DNA of 64,000 nt from Vibrio gelatinilyticus. GTDB lineage: Bacteria > Pseudomonadota > Gammaproteobacteria > Enterobacterales > Vibrionaceae. A program made the translations under genes and the position numbers. A model generated the notes under the pieces. It did not search any database. It saw nothing but the letters and a program-made list of their open reading frames with translations, and was not told where the DNA came from. Position 1 is the stretch's first letter; each line of letters begins with the position of its first letter. Below are positions 53,724 through 63,517 of this stretch, piece after piece. The stretch lies in assembly GCF_022836845.1 (NCBI RefSeq), contig NZ_JAJNNZ010000001.1, positions 1 through 64,000 on the forward strand. The letters are read 5' to 3'.

Positions 53724-54392
53724 ATGGAAACAAGGCATTTATACAATCAACCCAATTTCATGGCGGCTAGTTACCGCATGATATTCATTGCTTTGAGTAC
53801 TATAGGCAGCTTATTGATCCTGATAAGTTTGCCCACGCTAAAAGTTGGCTTAGTTGCGGTGATCTGTTTTCTATCTGTGATCAGCTTCTTAGTCTTCACC
53901 CTCATCAAAGGGCGAGTCATTCTCACGTTAACCTCGAGCCATTTACAGCAACATTTTTATAAAGGTGGTTGGGTCGTTCGCTGGAATGACGTACACAGTG
54001 TGGGTCCTTGTACGCATCAACAGGACGGATGGCACAGACCTCTGCCCTGGGTTGGAATTCGCCTAAACGACTATCAGCCCTATCTCGATTCGATTTGCCC
54101 TCGGATTGCCACGGACATCTTATTAAATCAAAGAGCTCTGCTTTATGTAGGCGCTCGTCAAACAGCACCTAAGCTTAATTTTGAAGACATTGTTTTAGAT
54201 TCGACTCCCTATACCCACCTTTCAGGAAAAGTGTATACCGGATTATCTGCCATGCTGGCTAATCGAATGACCTTTCAAAGAGAGTTTTTTGGCTTTGATA
54301 TTTTTATTGCTGAGGGGGATCTAGATAGGAGTGCTGATGAATTTATTGGACTTGCCCGCCGCTACTTAGCAGCGGCGGAGCGAGAACGGTAG
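53724..54392 (+). CDS. DUF2982 family membrane protein
   Basis: This 222-residue protein has two N-terminal spans (about 17-36 and 40-62) and a cytosolic domain with LTLTSSHLQQHFYKGGWVV near 70-88, a pleckstrin-like beta pattern, and a helical C-terminus. It matches my recollection of the DUF2982 family of Vibrio and relatives, of unknown function. It is convergent with ycbL; only 9 bp separate the two stops and no clear terminator is visible. Confidence 0.75.
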   Translation: METRHLYNQPNFMAASYRMIFIALSTIGSLLILISLPTLKVGLVAVICFLSVISFLVFTLIKGRVILTLTSSHLQQHFYKGGWVVRWNDVHSVGPCTHQQDGWHRPLPWVGIRLNDYQPYLDSICPRIATDILLNQRALLYVGARQTAPKLNFEDIVLDSTPYTHLSGKVYTGLSAMLANRMTFQREFFGFDIFIAEGDLDRSADEFIGLARRYLAAAERER

Positions 54393-54401
54393 GAATACCG
54401 A

Positions 54402-55055
54402 CTAGTACAGTGGCATTTCGTCCGCGACAAACGGATTAGACACTCTTTCCGAACCAAATGTAGATTCAGGACCATGCCCCGGTACAAAAGCTACATCGTT
54501 GCCTAACGGCCATAGCTTTTGCTTAATTGAATCGATCAATGTGTTGTAATCGCCTTGAGGGAAATCAGTTCGACCAATTCCACCTTTGAATAATACGTCA
54601 CCGACAAAAGCTTGCTTTGCTTCTGCACTATATAGAACCACGTGGCCCGGTGTATGACCCGGCGTATGAATAACTTGAAGAGTCTGTTGACCGAAGGTCA
54701 CCGTATCGCCGTCGTCCAACCAACGATTTGGTACAAACGCTTTTGTTAACGGAAAACCAAACATTTGACTTTGGTTTTCTAAACCTTGTAACCAGAAGTT
54801 ATCCGCTTGATGTGGGCCAACAATATTAGCGTTAAGAGCTTGAGCCAGCGGTTCTGTACCACCCACATGGTCTAAATGCCCATGAGTTAACACCAAAGAC
54901 TCGACTTTAACACCCAGTTCTTTGATTAGCATTTCGAGTTGTTGTACATCCCCACCCGGATCTATTACAACACCAATCATGGTTTCATCACACCACACGA
55001 TTGAGCAGTTTTGCGCAAACGAAGTAACCGGAACAACTTGATACTTAAGACTCAT
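54402..55055 (-). CDS. ycbL: MBL-fold hydrolase YcbL (GloB-like)
   Basis: This 217-residue metallo-beta-lactamase-fold enzyme related to glyoxalase II has the metal motif THGHLDHVGG at about 58-67. The later histidines are in HTPGHTPGHVVLY and PGHGPEST, and the bridging Asp in FVGDVLF. It is shorter than GloB because it lacks the C-terminal substrate domain, as is typical of YcbL. It lies downstream of ycbB-ycbK, as in E. coli. A thioester or glutathione-linked substrate is likely but undefined. Confidence 0.88.
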   Translation of the reverse strand: MSLKYQVVPVTSFAQNCSIVWCDETMIGVVIDPGGDVQQLEMLIKELGVKVESLVLTHGHLDHVGGTEPLAQALNANIVGPHQADNFWLQGLENQSQMFGFPLTKAFVPNRWLDDGDTVTFGQQTLQVIHTPGHTPGHVVLYSAEAKQAFVGDVLFKGGIGRTDFPQGDYNTLIDSIKQKLWPLGNDVAFVPGHGPESTFGSERVSNPFVADEMPLY

Positions 55056-55118
55056 ACCATACCTGTATTTCTAATTAATTGGCGAGACTATGACATCCAT
55101 AAGCGCTCTTGACAAGGC

Positions 55119-55664
55119 TTACCAACGTCTAACAGGGCCAGTATCAATGTGGACAAACTGACTACGAGGATAATACCCGACGCCACCAGCCTGAAGACTT
55201 AACGCCGCTTCACGAACATGATTTAATTTTACGCCTTCCAGTCTAAAGTCGATGGCTTGCCCGAGCATGTGATAACTCTTCTTGGCCACGCCATTAGATT
55301 TAGACCTTAGAGCTTCATTAGTCGCCGGAGAGCGATAACCAGAAATAATCACTACTTCAGACTCAACATTGAGCAAGCGTTGGATTTGATTAAGCTGATC
55401 TAACAAACCTTTATCCATGGCATGGACTTCATTGCGTCGGTGATCTCGACACAGAAAGTCGATACGCGCCAGTTCGCCTTGAATGTAGTCTTTGCCATCA
55501 AAATAACAGCTTTCGATAGACTCACCAGTATGAATATTGTTCATCGCTAAATTGCGAGGTCGTGCTGAAGGCATTGCATGGGATAATGAAGGAACCATTG
55601 ACGCTGTGAGACCGAGTGCTGCCATTTTCATCACATCACGTCGGGAAAAATCTTTTTGAAACAT
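55119..55664 (-). CDS. ycbK: YcbK family (DUF882) periplasmic peptidase-like protein
   Basis: This 181-residue exported protein has a Tat-type signal (SRRDVMKMAALGL, cleaved near SLSHA) and a DUF882/M15-like domain. The metal-binding pattern is visible as SGYRSPATNEAL, the SYHMLGQAIDFRL stretch (H-x6-D) and the final QFVHIDTG histidine. Zinc peptidase activity on peptidoglycan is family inference. It follows ycbB in the envelope gene trio. Confidence 0.88.
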   Translation of the reverse strand: MFQKDFSRRDVMKMAALGLTASMVPSLSHAMPSARPRNLAMNNIHTGESIESCYFDGKDYIQGELARIDFLCRDHRRNEVHAMDKGLLDQLNQIQRLLNVESEVVIISGYRSPATNEALRSKSNGVAKKSYHMLGQAIDFRLEGVKLNHVREAALSLQAGGVGYYPRSQFVHIDTGPVRRW

Positions 55665-55843
55665 ACTGCTCTTTTCATGGGTGGAATACTGCTAAGGCCT
55701 GTACCGTACTTGTTTCCACGTTATAGATCAAACGGGAATAAAAACCTAAAGCTATATGACCCGCTGAAATGAGCAGCTTACTATTTGAACAAAAAGAAAT
55801 TTTACCCTAGTATGAAAAAACATCAAAAATTCGGAGTTCGTCA

Positions 55844-57421
55844 CTATTCTTGTGTGAAATCGTCAAAATCGTAGTTATACACATCATCTCGGAAATGTGC
55901 TTGTCCATCTTGAAGCCAAACGGTTTGATAAATGATATGAACGGGTATTCGCTGCTTAAAAGCAATAGCGGTATTTGGAAGATCGGGCTCTTCGCGTTCC
56001 GTTAACTCTTCTTGTGTATCCTGGCCGAGAGAGTCTAAAAGTACTTTAGCGAACACATCTGCATTTTGAACACGAACACAGCCTGAACTAAAGGCTCGAT
56101 TGCGACTCTCAAATAAATGCTTGCTTGGAGTGTCATGTAGGAAGATTGCTCTTCGGTTAGGAGTGTTGAACTTATAACGGCCGAGGGCATTTTTGTCGCC
56201 CGCTTGCTGACGTAAACGGTAAGGAAATTCTTTAGGTTCGACACTTTTCCAGTCAATCAGTGTTGGATCCACAAGATCTTTCTTTTTCCAACTTTCAATC
56301 ACGTCAAATTGCTGAGAAAAAATATACATGGGGTTAACTTTCGCCTTAGGAAGAATATCTTTTACCATAATTGTCCAAGGCACATTCCACGTTGGGTTTA
56401 AGATCAATGAATCCATATTTGTTTCTAATAACGGTGTTTTTCGGCTCGTGCGCCCAACAACAACTTTAGACTCAAAAATTGCCTCTCCCCCTTGCCAATA
56501 CGTTAGCTCAAAACTAGGAACATTCACAACGACCAAGGCTTCACGCTGCTTCGGCCACAAACGGGAACGTTCGGCATTAAGCGCTAGCATTTTTAAGCGT
56601 TGATCTGTCGTGACATTCAACCATTTAACTGTATCGGGACCAATAATACCGTCAACCTCTAAGCCATGAAGGGCTTGGAAACGTTCAATCGCGTTTTGTA
56701 AATCGGCATCGTAGTATGAGATCAGTCGCAATGGCATGGTTAAATAAACATCGGAGATGGCAAGCCTCGCGACCAATATCGCGCGATCAGAAGGAGATAG
56801 GTTTTCTCCGGCTTTCTTTAATCCTTCTTGCTGATAAGGTTCTGGCTCGAACTGTGACTTCACCAGTAAATCGATATAAACATCGTCAAAACCTTTTTCT
56901 GACATCATCGGAGGTGCAAGTGCTTGAATATAATCGCTTAAACGTCCAGTTTTTATTGCTTCAAGCAAATTTTTCACTTCTGTCGTCGATGGGCGTGGTA
57001 ACCCCCCCTCTTGCGGGGAGTTAAACAACCAACTTTTACCGTGTTTGGAGATCTCTTTTACATAGGAGATGTACAGCAAAAGTGTATCGGTCGCCAACCA
57101 ATCGAATGACGTCAGTTCGCCGTCTTCATAATAGTTTTGCAAGCGATCAACTTGCTCATTAAACAAAGGGCTAAAATCGGCTAACCTCAATATGTCGATT
57201 TGCATATGAAGCTGAGCAGCTAGCTCAAAATCCAACCACAAAGGCTGACGATCGTTTTGCAAATAGATATGTTCAACCAGAGTCGGGAATTGCAGCGGCA
57301 GCGTGCTTTTCTCTGGCCCAGCCGAGTTCTCTGGCATTGCCAAAACAGTGCCACTCATTAAAACGCTGCACAATACAACGAATGCTAGCAATGTGCGTAT
57401 TCTGAACGTAAGCCGACTCAT
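55844..57421 (-). CDS. ldtD: L,D-transpeptidase YcbB/LdtD
   Basis: This 525-residue envelope enzyme forms 3-3 crosslinks in peptidoglycan. After an N-terminal signal/anchor segment there is a scaffold region, a peptidoglycan-binding domain (AIERFQALHGLEVDGIIGPDTV near 258) and the YkuD catalytic domain with the nucleophile C448 in SSGCVRVQNA and HDTPSK before it. The length is shorter than E. coli YcbB (615) but the domain order is the same. The ATG at 57421 follows GGGAAG; an ATG at 57436 is possible. Confidence 0.9.
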   Translation of the reverse strand: MSRLTFRIRTLLAFVVLCSVLMSGTVLAMPENSAGPEKSTLPLQFPTLVEHIYLQNDRQPLWLDFELAAQLHMQIDILRLADFSPLFNEQVDRLQNYYEDGELTSFDWLATDTLLLYISYVKEISKHGKSWLFNSPQEGGLPRPSTTEVKNLLEAIKTGRLSDYIQALAPPMMSEKGFDDVYIDLLVKSQFEPEPYQQEGLKKAGENLSPSDRAILVARLAISDVYLTMPLRLISYYDADLQNAIERFQALHGLEVDGIIGPDTVKWLNVTTDQRLKMLALNAERSRLWPKQREALVVVNVPSFELTYWQGGEAIFESKVVVGRTSRKTPLLETNMDSLILNPTWNVPWTIMVKDILPKAKVNPMYIFSQQFDVIESWKKKDLVDPTLIDWKSVEPKEFPYRLRQQAGDKNALGRYKFNTPNRRAIFLHDTPSKHLFESRNRAFSSGCVRVQNADVFAKVLLDSLGQDTQEELTEREEPDLPNTAIAFKQRIPVHIIYQTVWLQDGQAHFRDDVYNYDFDDFTQE

Positions 57422-57994
57422 CGTGAAACTTCCCATTTTTTACCATCTTTTTTACTGGCTGAGATAGTAATTATGGCAGAATTTGACCTCATAGGGCGGC
57501 ATTCCACAGAGAAGTATCGATTGTCTCAATTATGTGATTTTTTACCAATGATTGTCCCATTGCGTCATCGATTCTACTACATTGGTGTCAAGTTCAAGGG
57601 AAAGCCTATTTCGCTTTCCAGAGTCCGAACTCACAACAAACTCACCTTATTCAACGACAACTCCAGACGCATCGGGTAACGAGCGTAACTCAAGTAATCT
57701 TCAATTTGTCTATTTCATATTCCATAACAATGACCACTAGGGGGCATTGCTAGAACAGACTTACTTGTTATTGCGACACTTGCGACATAATTATTAAATG
57801 AAAGTAACGAATAATGGTATGCCTGCACCAACGCCAAGGTCCATCTTGCAACATAATCGTGCCAATCCTGATGATATGACACGTCCTTATAACTGTTTTT
57901 TCATGATGCACTGCACTTGGACTTTTTCCACTACAAATATGAAAAAAACGCGATAGTTAGACGTTAGAAGTCGTTGATTTGATAACGGACGGAT
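57422..57994. other. Intergenic region, no gene seen
   Basis: I see only short overlapping plus-strand frames (57473-57679, 57552-57740) without ribosome sites or recognisable product. The left end should carry the ldtD promoter. No clear repeat, hairpin or RNA structure was found. Confidence 0.4.
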
Positions 57995-58615
57995 CTACAC
58001 TGATTGAACTGAGGCTCTGCTCGATACTTGCTCATACCATCGCTGTATATTCTCGTAGTTTGCACAAATTTCTAGCTCAAGTGCTGCACTGGCAAACCCC
58101 ACCAACACAAAAGCGGTAATGTCGACAATTGAGAATCGATTTGAAGCAACATAGTCAGAAGCCTGAAGTTGCTTATCCAACTTAGGAAAAAAAGCTTCTA
58201 ATCGAGTTTTTGATACCGAACCCCACTCGGAAACACAGGTTTCCCGGTCTTTATAAATCTGCGAGATATTACGAAACGCCTGGAATGCTACCATCACGCC
58301 TTCTAATTCAACGATGCGGTGCCACATCTCTACTTGAGCTTTCTCTAGAGCGCCTTCGCCAAATAAGGCTAGCGAATTCGGTGTTATCTCATCAAAATAT
58401 CGACAAATTGCGACCGTTTCGCTCAATCGAGTCTGAGCGTCAATCTCAAGCATGGGGACCTTAGCGTTAATGCTTTTTAGGCGGTAATCATCCGTTAAAT
58501 TATCCCCTCCTCTTAGATCTAAGGGCACCCGTTCGAGATCCTTTATTCCAAGTTCGTTAAGGAAAATATTGAGGCGTTTACAACTTGGGGTCGGTGCTAG
58601 TTCATACAGTTTCAT
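57995..58615 (-). CDS. Glutathione S-transferase family protein
   Basis: This 206-residue cytosolic GST has an N-terminal thioredoxin-like domain (1-80) that begins MKLYELAPTPSCKRLNIFLNEL. KVPMLEIDAQTRLSETVAI holds the cis-proline and the glutathione-gamma-Glu contact. The helical C-terminal domain carries the N-capping stretch FSIVDITAFVL near 164. The class is uncertain; nu- or theta-like. No operon partners. Confidence 0.85.
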   Translation of the reverse strand: MKLYELAPTPSCKRLNIFLNELGIKDLERVPLDLRGGDNLTDDYRLKSINAKVPMLEIDAQTRLSETVAICRYFDEITPNSLALFGEGALEKAQVEMWHRIVELEGVMVAFQAFRNISQIYKDRETCVSEWGSVSKTRLEAFFPKLDKQLQASDYVASNRFSIVDITAFVLVGFASAALELEICANYENIQRWYEQVSSRASVQSV

Positions 58616-58726
58616 TTACAATCCCTTTATTCCACTGTTCAGGTCTCTTACTGTAGATAACGGTTCGCTGTGTGGTCAAATATCTTTCCATGAAAACGTA
58701 TGGTCACCTGATTATAGCGACAAAAA

Positions 58727-58750
58727 AAGCTCGCCAATATTGACGAGCTT
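58727..58750 (-). terminator. Terminator after ribA
   Basis: On the minus strand AAGCTCGTCAATATTGGCGAGCTT is followed by TTTTTG. The stem is nearly complete, with one G-U, and lies 22 bp after the ribA stop. Confidence 0.82.
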
Positions 58751-58771
58751 CATGACATGACTTCTAAAAGA

Positions 58772-59368
58772 CTACAACTTTAAATCATGCTTTCCATGAG
58801 AGACTTTTGCTTCGAGGTAGCTGGCATTACCCTCTTTAACATGTGCATGGGTATTAACCACTTCGCTTACCACGATATTATGCTTAACCAGCTCCTCGAC
58901 TTTTCGCGGGTTATTGGTCACCAGTCGGATCTCTTCGATACCTAAAGCCTGCAACATTTGAGCGGCTTCAGAAAAATCACGAAGATCATCACCAAAACCT
59001 AAGTGATTATTTGCTTCGTAAGTGTTCATACCTTCGCTTTGTAGTTTATAAGCATCCAGCTTATTATACAGGCCAATCCCTCTTCCTTCCTGACGAAGGT
59101 AAAGGATGATGCCGCCATCACTTGCCATTTTCTGAATGGTTTCTTCAAGTTGCTCTCCACAATCACAGCGAGAAGAATGGAACACGTCACCCGTGAGACA
59201 TTCTGAGTGCATACGAACCAAAGGAATTGACTCGTTGTGATCAGCATTTTTGAAAACAACCGCTACGTGTTCTTTTTCCGTTTTCAACCCATGGAACGAT
59301 AGCATCTCTGCTTCAATGTCACTCTTCGCTCCAACCTTTAACCCAACTCTGGCACGAACTTCAGCCAT
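58772..59368 (-). CDS. ribA: GTP cyclohydrolase II RibA
   Basis: This 198-residue cytosolic zinc enzyme opens GTP to 2,5-diamino-6-ribosylamino-4-pyrimidinone phosphate, the first step of riboflavin synthesis. The three zinc cysteines are C57, C68 and C70 in [29 protein letters not shown] is the GTP-binding and catalytic stretch, and VTNNPRKV follows. I take the ATG at 59368, which fits the family length; a TTG at 59416 gives a 16-residue extension. It is a monofunctional RibA, without the RibB domain. Confidence 0.94.
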   Translation of the reverse strand: MAEVRARVGLKVGAKSDIEAEMLSFHGLKTEKEHVAVVFKNADHNESIPLVRMHSECLTGDVFHSSRCDCGEQLEETIQKMASDGGIILYLRQEGRGIGLYNKLDAYKLQSEGMNTYEANNHLGFGDDLRDFSEAAQMLQALGIEEIRLVTNNPRKVEELVKHNIVVSEVVNTHAHVKEGNASYLEAKVSHGKHDLKL

Positions 59369-59558
59369 ACTTTCACTCACTTGAACGATGTTGGCCCGGG
59401 AAAGCTTCCTAGCCAAATTAATCTAATAATATGGTTACTATGGGGTTAGTAACTCGACTTTTCAATGTTATATTTAATAATCATTTTGTTATATTATAAC
59501 AAAAGTTTTATTCGCAATGCGAGTCGATATTAGCTTGCCTGTAGTTGGGCCAAAAAAA

Positions 59559-59587
59559 ACCTCGAGATGCATATACAACTCGAGGTC
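59559..59587 (-). terminator. Terminator after the 61-residue gene at 59610
   Basis: ACCTCGAG and CTCGAGGT form an 8-bp stem with a 13-base loop, followed on the minus strand by eight Ts. It lies 22 bp after the stop. Confidence 0.85.
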
Positions 59588-59609
59588 TTCAATTTTGTAG
59601 CGATAATAG

Positions 59610-59795
59610 CTAAACAGCGCTTTGCTGTTGTTTCCATACGGCAAGTTGAATCCATGCATTCTCTAGCTCTGCGAGTTCTTCATCTGTCAATACGGCCAGA
59701 GTGCTTTTATTTTCGCCCGCTTTCACGCCATGCATAGACTTGATATGAGCATAAAAGTCCTTTTTAAATTGAGTTATTGCTGCTTCCACTGCCAC
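59610..59795 (-). CDS. Small helical protein, 61 residues
   Basis: This cytosolic protein starts at a GTG behind TAGGCGGT, with the sequence MAVEAAITQFKKDFYAHIKS. The C-terminal half is helical with LTDEELAELENAWIQLAVWK. I do not recognise it. It is a separate unit with its own terminator, and is transcribed toward ribA. Confidence 0.65.
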   Translation of the reverse strand: MAVEAAITQFKKDFYAHIKSMHGVKAGENKSTLAVLTDEELAELENAWIQLAVWKQQQSAV

Positions 59796-60036
59796 ACCGC
59801 CTATTTAGCTACTCATACTGTAAACAATGTTCATCTTAACACCCTGATCATAAAGTACAGGAATAACACGCGACTTTGGAATCAAATTCACACTTTGCAA
59901 GGGTGGTTTTATCGACTTTGGCTGCGTCAGTTTTAACCTTCAAACTACAACACAAACTAATCAATAGAGCGACATCTTATCTTGTTTGGCTTCTGCTATA
60001 ATGCGCAGGTTAACCATTGAATGAAACGGCAAAAAA

Positions 60037-60507
60037 ATGTTAAAAATTATCAGTAACCAAGATTTCGATACGTTTGCAGAAAACGCACAACAAGCGCCAA
60101 GAAAAAGAAGTCACCATAATTTACACGAACAGCTTGAAGCAAATGTCCAAAGATTGTTCATTTCAACCGAACCTGATACTTATATGCGTCCACATCGCCA
60201 TAGCGAAGCACACAAGTGGGAGCTTTTTCTGGTATTAAAAGGCCAACTAGACCTGCTAATTTTTGACGACAACGGCAACGTAACGCAAAGACACAGCCTT
60301 TCGCCAACAACAAACCGTGCCATAGAGATCCCCGCGGGAACATGGCATGGCTACGCATGTATGGAATCGGGTACTGTCGGGCTTGAAATCAAAGAAGGTG
60401 CTTATATCCCAACGCCTCAAGAAGACTTTGCTCCCTGGTCACCAGCAGAAGGTGAAAATGGGGCTGACGAGTACCGTGAGTGGATGCGTACAGCACAGCC
60501 AAACTAA
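60037..60507 (+). CDS. wbuC: WbuC family cupin
   Basis: This 156-residue cupin-fold metal-binding protein matches the WbuC family. RPHRHSEAHKWELFLVLKG near residues 51-69 holds the first cupin histidines and Glu, and EIPAGTWHGYACME near 102-115 the later histidine. In some species wbuC lies in O-antigen clusters; here it stands alone next to gyrA. Function unknown beyond the fold. Single gene, convergent with gyrA. Confidence 0.85.
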   Translation: MLKIISNQDFDTFAENAQQAPRKRSHHNLHEQLEANVQRLFISTEPDTYMRPHRHSEAHKWELFLVLKGQLDLLIFDDNGNVTQRHSLSPTTNRAIEIPAGTWHGYACMESGTVGLEIKEGAYIPTPQEDFAPWSPAEGENGADEYREWMRTAQPN

Positions 60508-60529
60508 CAACGTCCATTTATAACGATCA

Positions 60530-60560
60530 AAAAAGCCGAGCTCATAGAGCTCGGCTTTTT
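60530..60560. terminator. Bidirectional terminator between wbuC and gyrA
   Basis: AAAAAGCCGAGCTC-ATA-GAGCTCGGCTTTTT is a perfect 14-bp stem with A and T tails, placed between the convergent stops. Confidence 0.95.
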
Positions 60561-60576
60561 ACTTTATCGATGAGTA

Positions 60577-63198
60577 TTACTCTTCGTTTTCGTCTGTTTC
60601 GTCGTTCTGTGGTGCCGAAATGTCAACATCTGACTCACCAACAACTTCTTCATCAGAAGCGATCTCAAGCTCTTCAACTTCGTCGATTCTCTGCAAGCCA
60701 ACAACATTTTCGTCGTCAGCGGTACGGATCAGAGTTACACCTTGAGTGTTACGACCAACCTGGCTAACTTCTGCAACGCGTGTACGAACAAGTGTACCAG
60801 CGTCGGTGATCATCATCATCTCATCGCCTTCTTCAACTTGTACAGCACCGACTACGCTGCCGTTACGCTCAGAGACTTTGATAGAAACAACACCTTGGGT
60901 TGCACGTCCTTTCGTTGGGTATTCAGCAAGTTCAGTACGCTTACCGTAACCATTTTGCGTCACTGTCAAAATATCACCTTCGTTAGAAGGAACAATTAAC
61001 GACACAATTTGGTCATCTTCGGCAAGTTTCATACCTCGAACACCAGCAGCAGTACGGCCCATAGCACGCACTTTGTCTTCACTAAAGCGAACCACTTTAC
61101 CCGCCTTCGAGAACAGCATAATGTCGCTATTGCCATCAGTGATATCCACACCAATTAACGAATCATCATCACGCAGGTTAACAGCGATTAGGCCGTTAGA
61201 ACGCACGTTTGCAAAGCTTGATAACGATGTCTTCTTAACCGTACCATCACCTGTCGCCATGAAGATAAATTTGTCTTCACTGAACTCAGTTACAGGCAGG
61301 ATAGCGGTAATACGTTCACCTTCCTCTAGCGGAAGAATGTTGACAATCGGCTTACCACGCGCCGTTCTGCTCGCTTGAGGTAATTGATACACTTTCAGTC
61401 GGTATGTCTTACCGCGAGTAGAGAAGCAAAGAATATGGTCGTGAGTATTAGCAACAAGAAGACGTTCAATATAGTCTTCCTCTTTCATCTTAGTTGCACT
61501 CTTACCTTTACCGCCACGACGCTGAGCTTCGTAGTCGCTTAGGATTTGGTATTTCACATAACCTTCGTGCGACAATGTGACAACAACATCTTCTTGAGCG
61601 ATCAGCTCTTCCATATCGATATCATGAACCGCAGCAGTAATTTCACTGCGTCTCTCATCACCGTATGTCGCTTGAACAAGTTCTAGCTCTTCGCGAATCA
61701 CTTCCATCAAACGCTCAGTGCTAGCGAGAATGTGCATCAATTCTGCAATTTCTTCTAGTAGCTCTTTGTACTCATCTAGAATCTTCTCGTGCTCTAAGCC
61801 AGTCAGACGGTGTAAACGAAGCTCAAGAATCGCCTGAGCTTGCTGCTCAGTTAGATAGTATAAACCATCGCGGATACCGAATTCATCGTCTAGCCAGTCA
61901 GGACGGGCAGCATCTGTGCCTGCACGCTCAAGCATTGACGCAACGTTGCCTAACTCCCAACCACGAGCCACCAAGCCAACTTTCGCTTCCGCTGGTGTCG
62001 GTGCGTTACGAATCAATTCGATGATGTCATCGATATTCGCAAGCGCTAGTGACAAAGCTTCCAGGATGTGAGCACGGTCTCTGGCTTTACGCAATTCGTA
62101 GATAGTACGACGTGTCACAACTTCACGGCGGTGATCGACAAAGCACTTCAACATATCTTTCAGATTGAAGAGCTGAGGTTGGCCATTGTTAAGCGCAACC
62201 ATGTTAATGCCGAATGTCGTTTGCAATTGGGTTTGCGAGTACAAGTTATTAAGAACAACTTCACCCACTGCATCACGCTTACACTCAATAACAATGCGCA
62301 TACCGTCTTTGTCAGACTCATCGCGCAGGGCGCTAATACCTTCGACTTTCTTATCTTTTACAAGCTCGGCAATTTTTTCAATCAAGCGCGCTTTGTTAAC
62401 TTGATAAGGGATCTCGGTAACAATAATGGTCTCTCTACCATTTTTGTCTGCTTCTATATCCGCTTTAGAGCGCATGTAGACTTTACCGCGACCTGTTTTG
62501 TATGCTTCGATAATGCCCTTACGACCACTGATTAATGCTGCCGTAGGGAAATCTGGGCCAGGGATATACTCCATCAATTCATCGATGGTGATATCTTCGT
62601 TTGCAATGTATGCCAAGCAACCGTCGACAACCTCAGTTAGATTATGAGGTGGGATGTTTGTCGCCATACCAACCGCGATACCTGACGCACCATTGACCAA
62701 AAGGTTTGGTATTTTGGTCGGTAAGACCGCTGGTATTTGCTCAGTACCATCATAGTTAGGTACGTAATCAACCGTTTCTTTATCTAGGTCAGCCAGAAGT
62801 TCGTGAGCAATTTTTGCCATTCGAACTTCGGTATAACGCATTGCCGCCGCTGAGTCGCCATCGATTGAGCCAAAGTTACCTTGACCATCGACCAACATAT
62901 AGCGAAGCGAGAACGGCTGCGCCATACGTACAATAGTGTCGTACACTGCGCTATCACCGTGTGGGTGATATTTACCGATTACGTCACCCACAACACGGGC
63001 TGATTTTTTGTATGGTTTATTCCAATCATTGCCCAGTACATTCATCGCGAATAAAACGCGGCGGTGTACTGGTTTTAGGCCATCACGCACATCTGGAAGA
63101 GCACGACCAACGATGACTGACATCGCATAGTCAAGATATGAACCTCTTAGCTCATCTTCAATGTTTACGGGCGTGATCTCTTTAGCTAGATCGCTCAT
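60577..63198 (-). CDS. gyrA: DNA gyrase subunit A
   Basis: This 873-residue subunit breaks and rejoins DNA in the gyrase A2B2 complex. The N-terminal winged-helix and tower domains include the quinolone-resistance region [16 protein letters not shown], where the quinolone-target positions S83 and D87 (E. coli numbering applies directly) are wild type. The active-site Tyr122 is in the following AMRYTE stretch. GyrA-box [10 protein letters not shown] is near residue 560, followed by the beta-pinwheel C-terminal domain and an acidic tail ending EETDENEE-like. The ATG at 63198 is standard. Divergent from ubiG. Confidence 0.97.
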   Translation of the reverse strand: MSDLAKEITPVNIEDELRGSYLDYAMSVIVGRALPDVRDGLKPVHRRVLFAMNVLGNDWNKPYKKSARVVGDVIGKYHPHGDSAVYDTIVRMAQPFSLRYMLVDGQGNFGSIDGDSAAAMRYTEVRMAKIAHELLADLDKETVDYVPNYDGTEQIPAVLPTKIPNLLVNGASGIAVGMATNIPPHNLTEVVDGCLAYIANEDITIDELMEYIPGPDFPTAALISGRKGIIEAYKTGRGKVYMRSKADIEADKNGRETIIVTEIPYQVNKARLIEKIAELVKDKKVEGISALRDESDKDGMRIVIECKRDAVGEVVLNNLYSQTQLQTTFGINMVALNNGQPQLFNLKDMLKCFVDHRREVVTRRTIYELRKARDRAHILEALSLALANIDDIIELIRNAPTPAEAKVGLVARGWELGNVASMLERAGTDAARPDWLDDEFGIRDGLYYLTEQQAQAILELRLHRLTGLEHEKILDEYKELLEEIAELMHILASTERLMEVIREELELVQATYGDERRSEITAAVHDIDMEELIAQEDVVVTLSHEGYVKYQILSDYEAQRRGGKGKSATKMKEEDYIERLLVANTHDHILCFSTRGKTYRLKVYQLPQASRTARGKPIVNILPLEEGERITAILPVTEFSEDKFIFMATGDGTVKKTSLSSFANVRSNGLIAVNLRDDDSLIGVDITDGNSDIMLFSKAGKVVRFSEDKVRAMGRTAAGVRGMKLAEDDQIVSLIVPSNEGDILTVTQNGYGKRTELAEYPTKGRATQGVVSIKVSERNGSVVGAVQVEEGDEMMMITDAGTLVRTRVAEVSQVGRNTQGVTLIRTADDENVVGLQRIDEVEELEIASDEEVVGESDVDISAPQNDETDENEE

Positions 63199-63517
63199 AG
63201 AGCCATTATCCCTCTATAGTTTGATCGTATATTCGATACGTATAAGGAGAAAAAATATAACACAATATTCGTAATATCGGCATCACTTTCCCTTCGCTTT
63301 TACTATGTTGTGACCTTTGTTACGAATCAAACGCCTACAATTTGCACATTTGATATCTATCGCTCTGAAAAGTGATGAAAAAAGAAACAATTAACGCAAC
63401 ACAATTCACAGAGTTGCTGCGCCAACAAATGTGAAGTTTTTTTGTCTTAGATAAACACCGATCTAAAAATTAGGGGTATACTCGCGACAAGCGTTAGTCA
63501 CAAACAAGTTAATACAT
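63199..63517. other. Divergent promoter region of gyrA and ubiG
   Basis: No coding frame is seen. On the plus strand a TATACT hexamer at 63477-63482 may be the ubiG -10 box; no matching -35 is obvious. On the minus side the region is AT-rich and should carry the supercoiling-sensitive gyrA promoter. Confidence 0.45.

Noticed and set aside
57473..57740. Two overlapping small plus-strand frames after ldtD
   Set aside because: No ribosome site, basic/random composition and overlapping frames.
61073..61378. Possible alternative gene within gyrA C-terminal domain
   Set aside because: Serine/Leu-rich antisense frame; the gyrA frame is conserved here.
62068..62535. 155-codon plus-strand frame opposite gyrA
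   Set aside because: Antisense shadow of a conserved gyrA segment, without a ribosome site.
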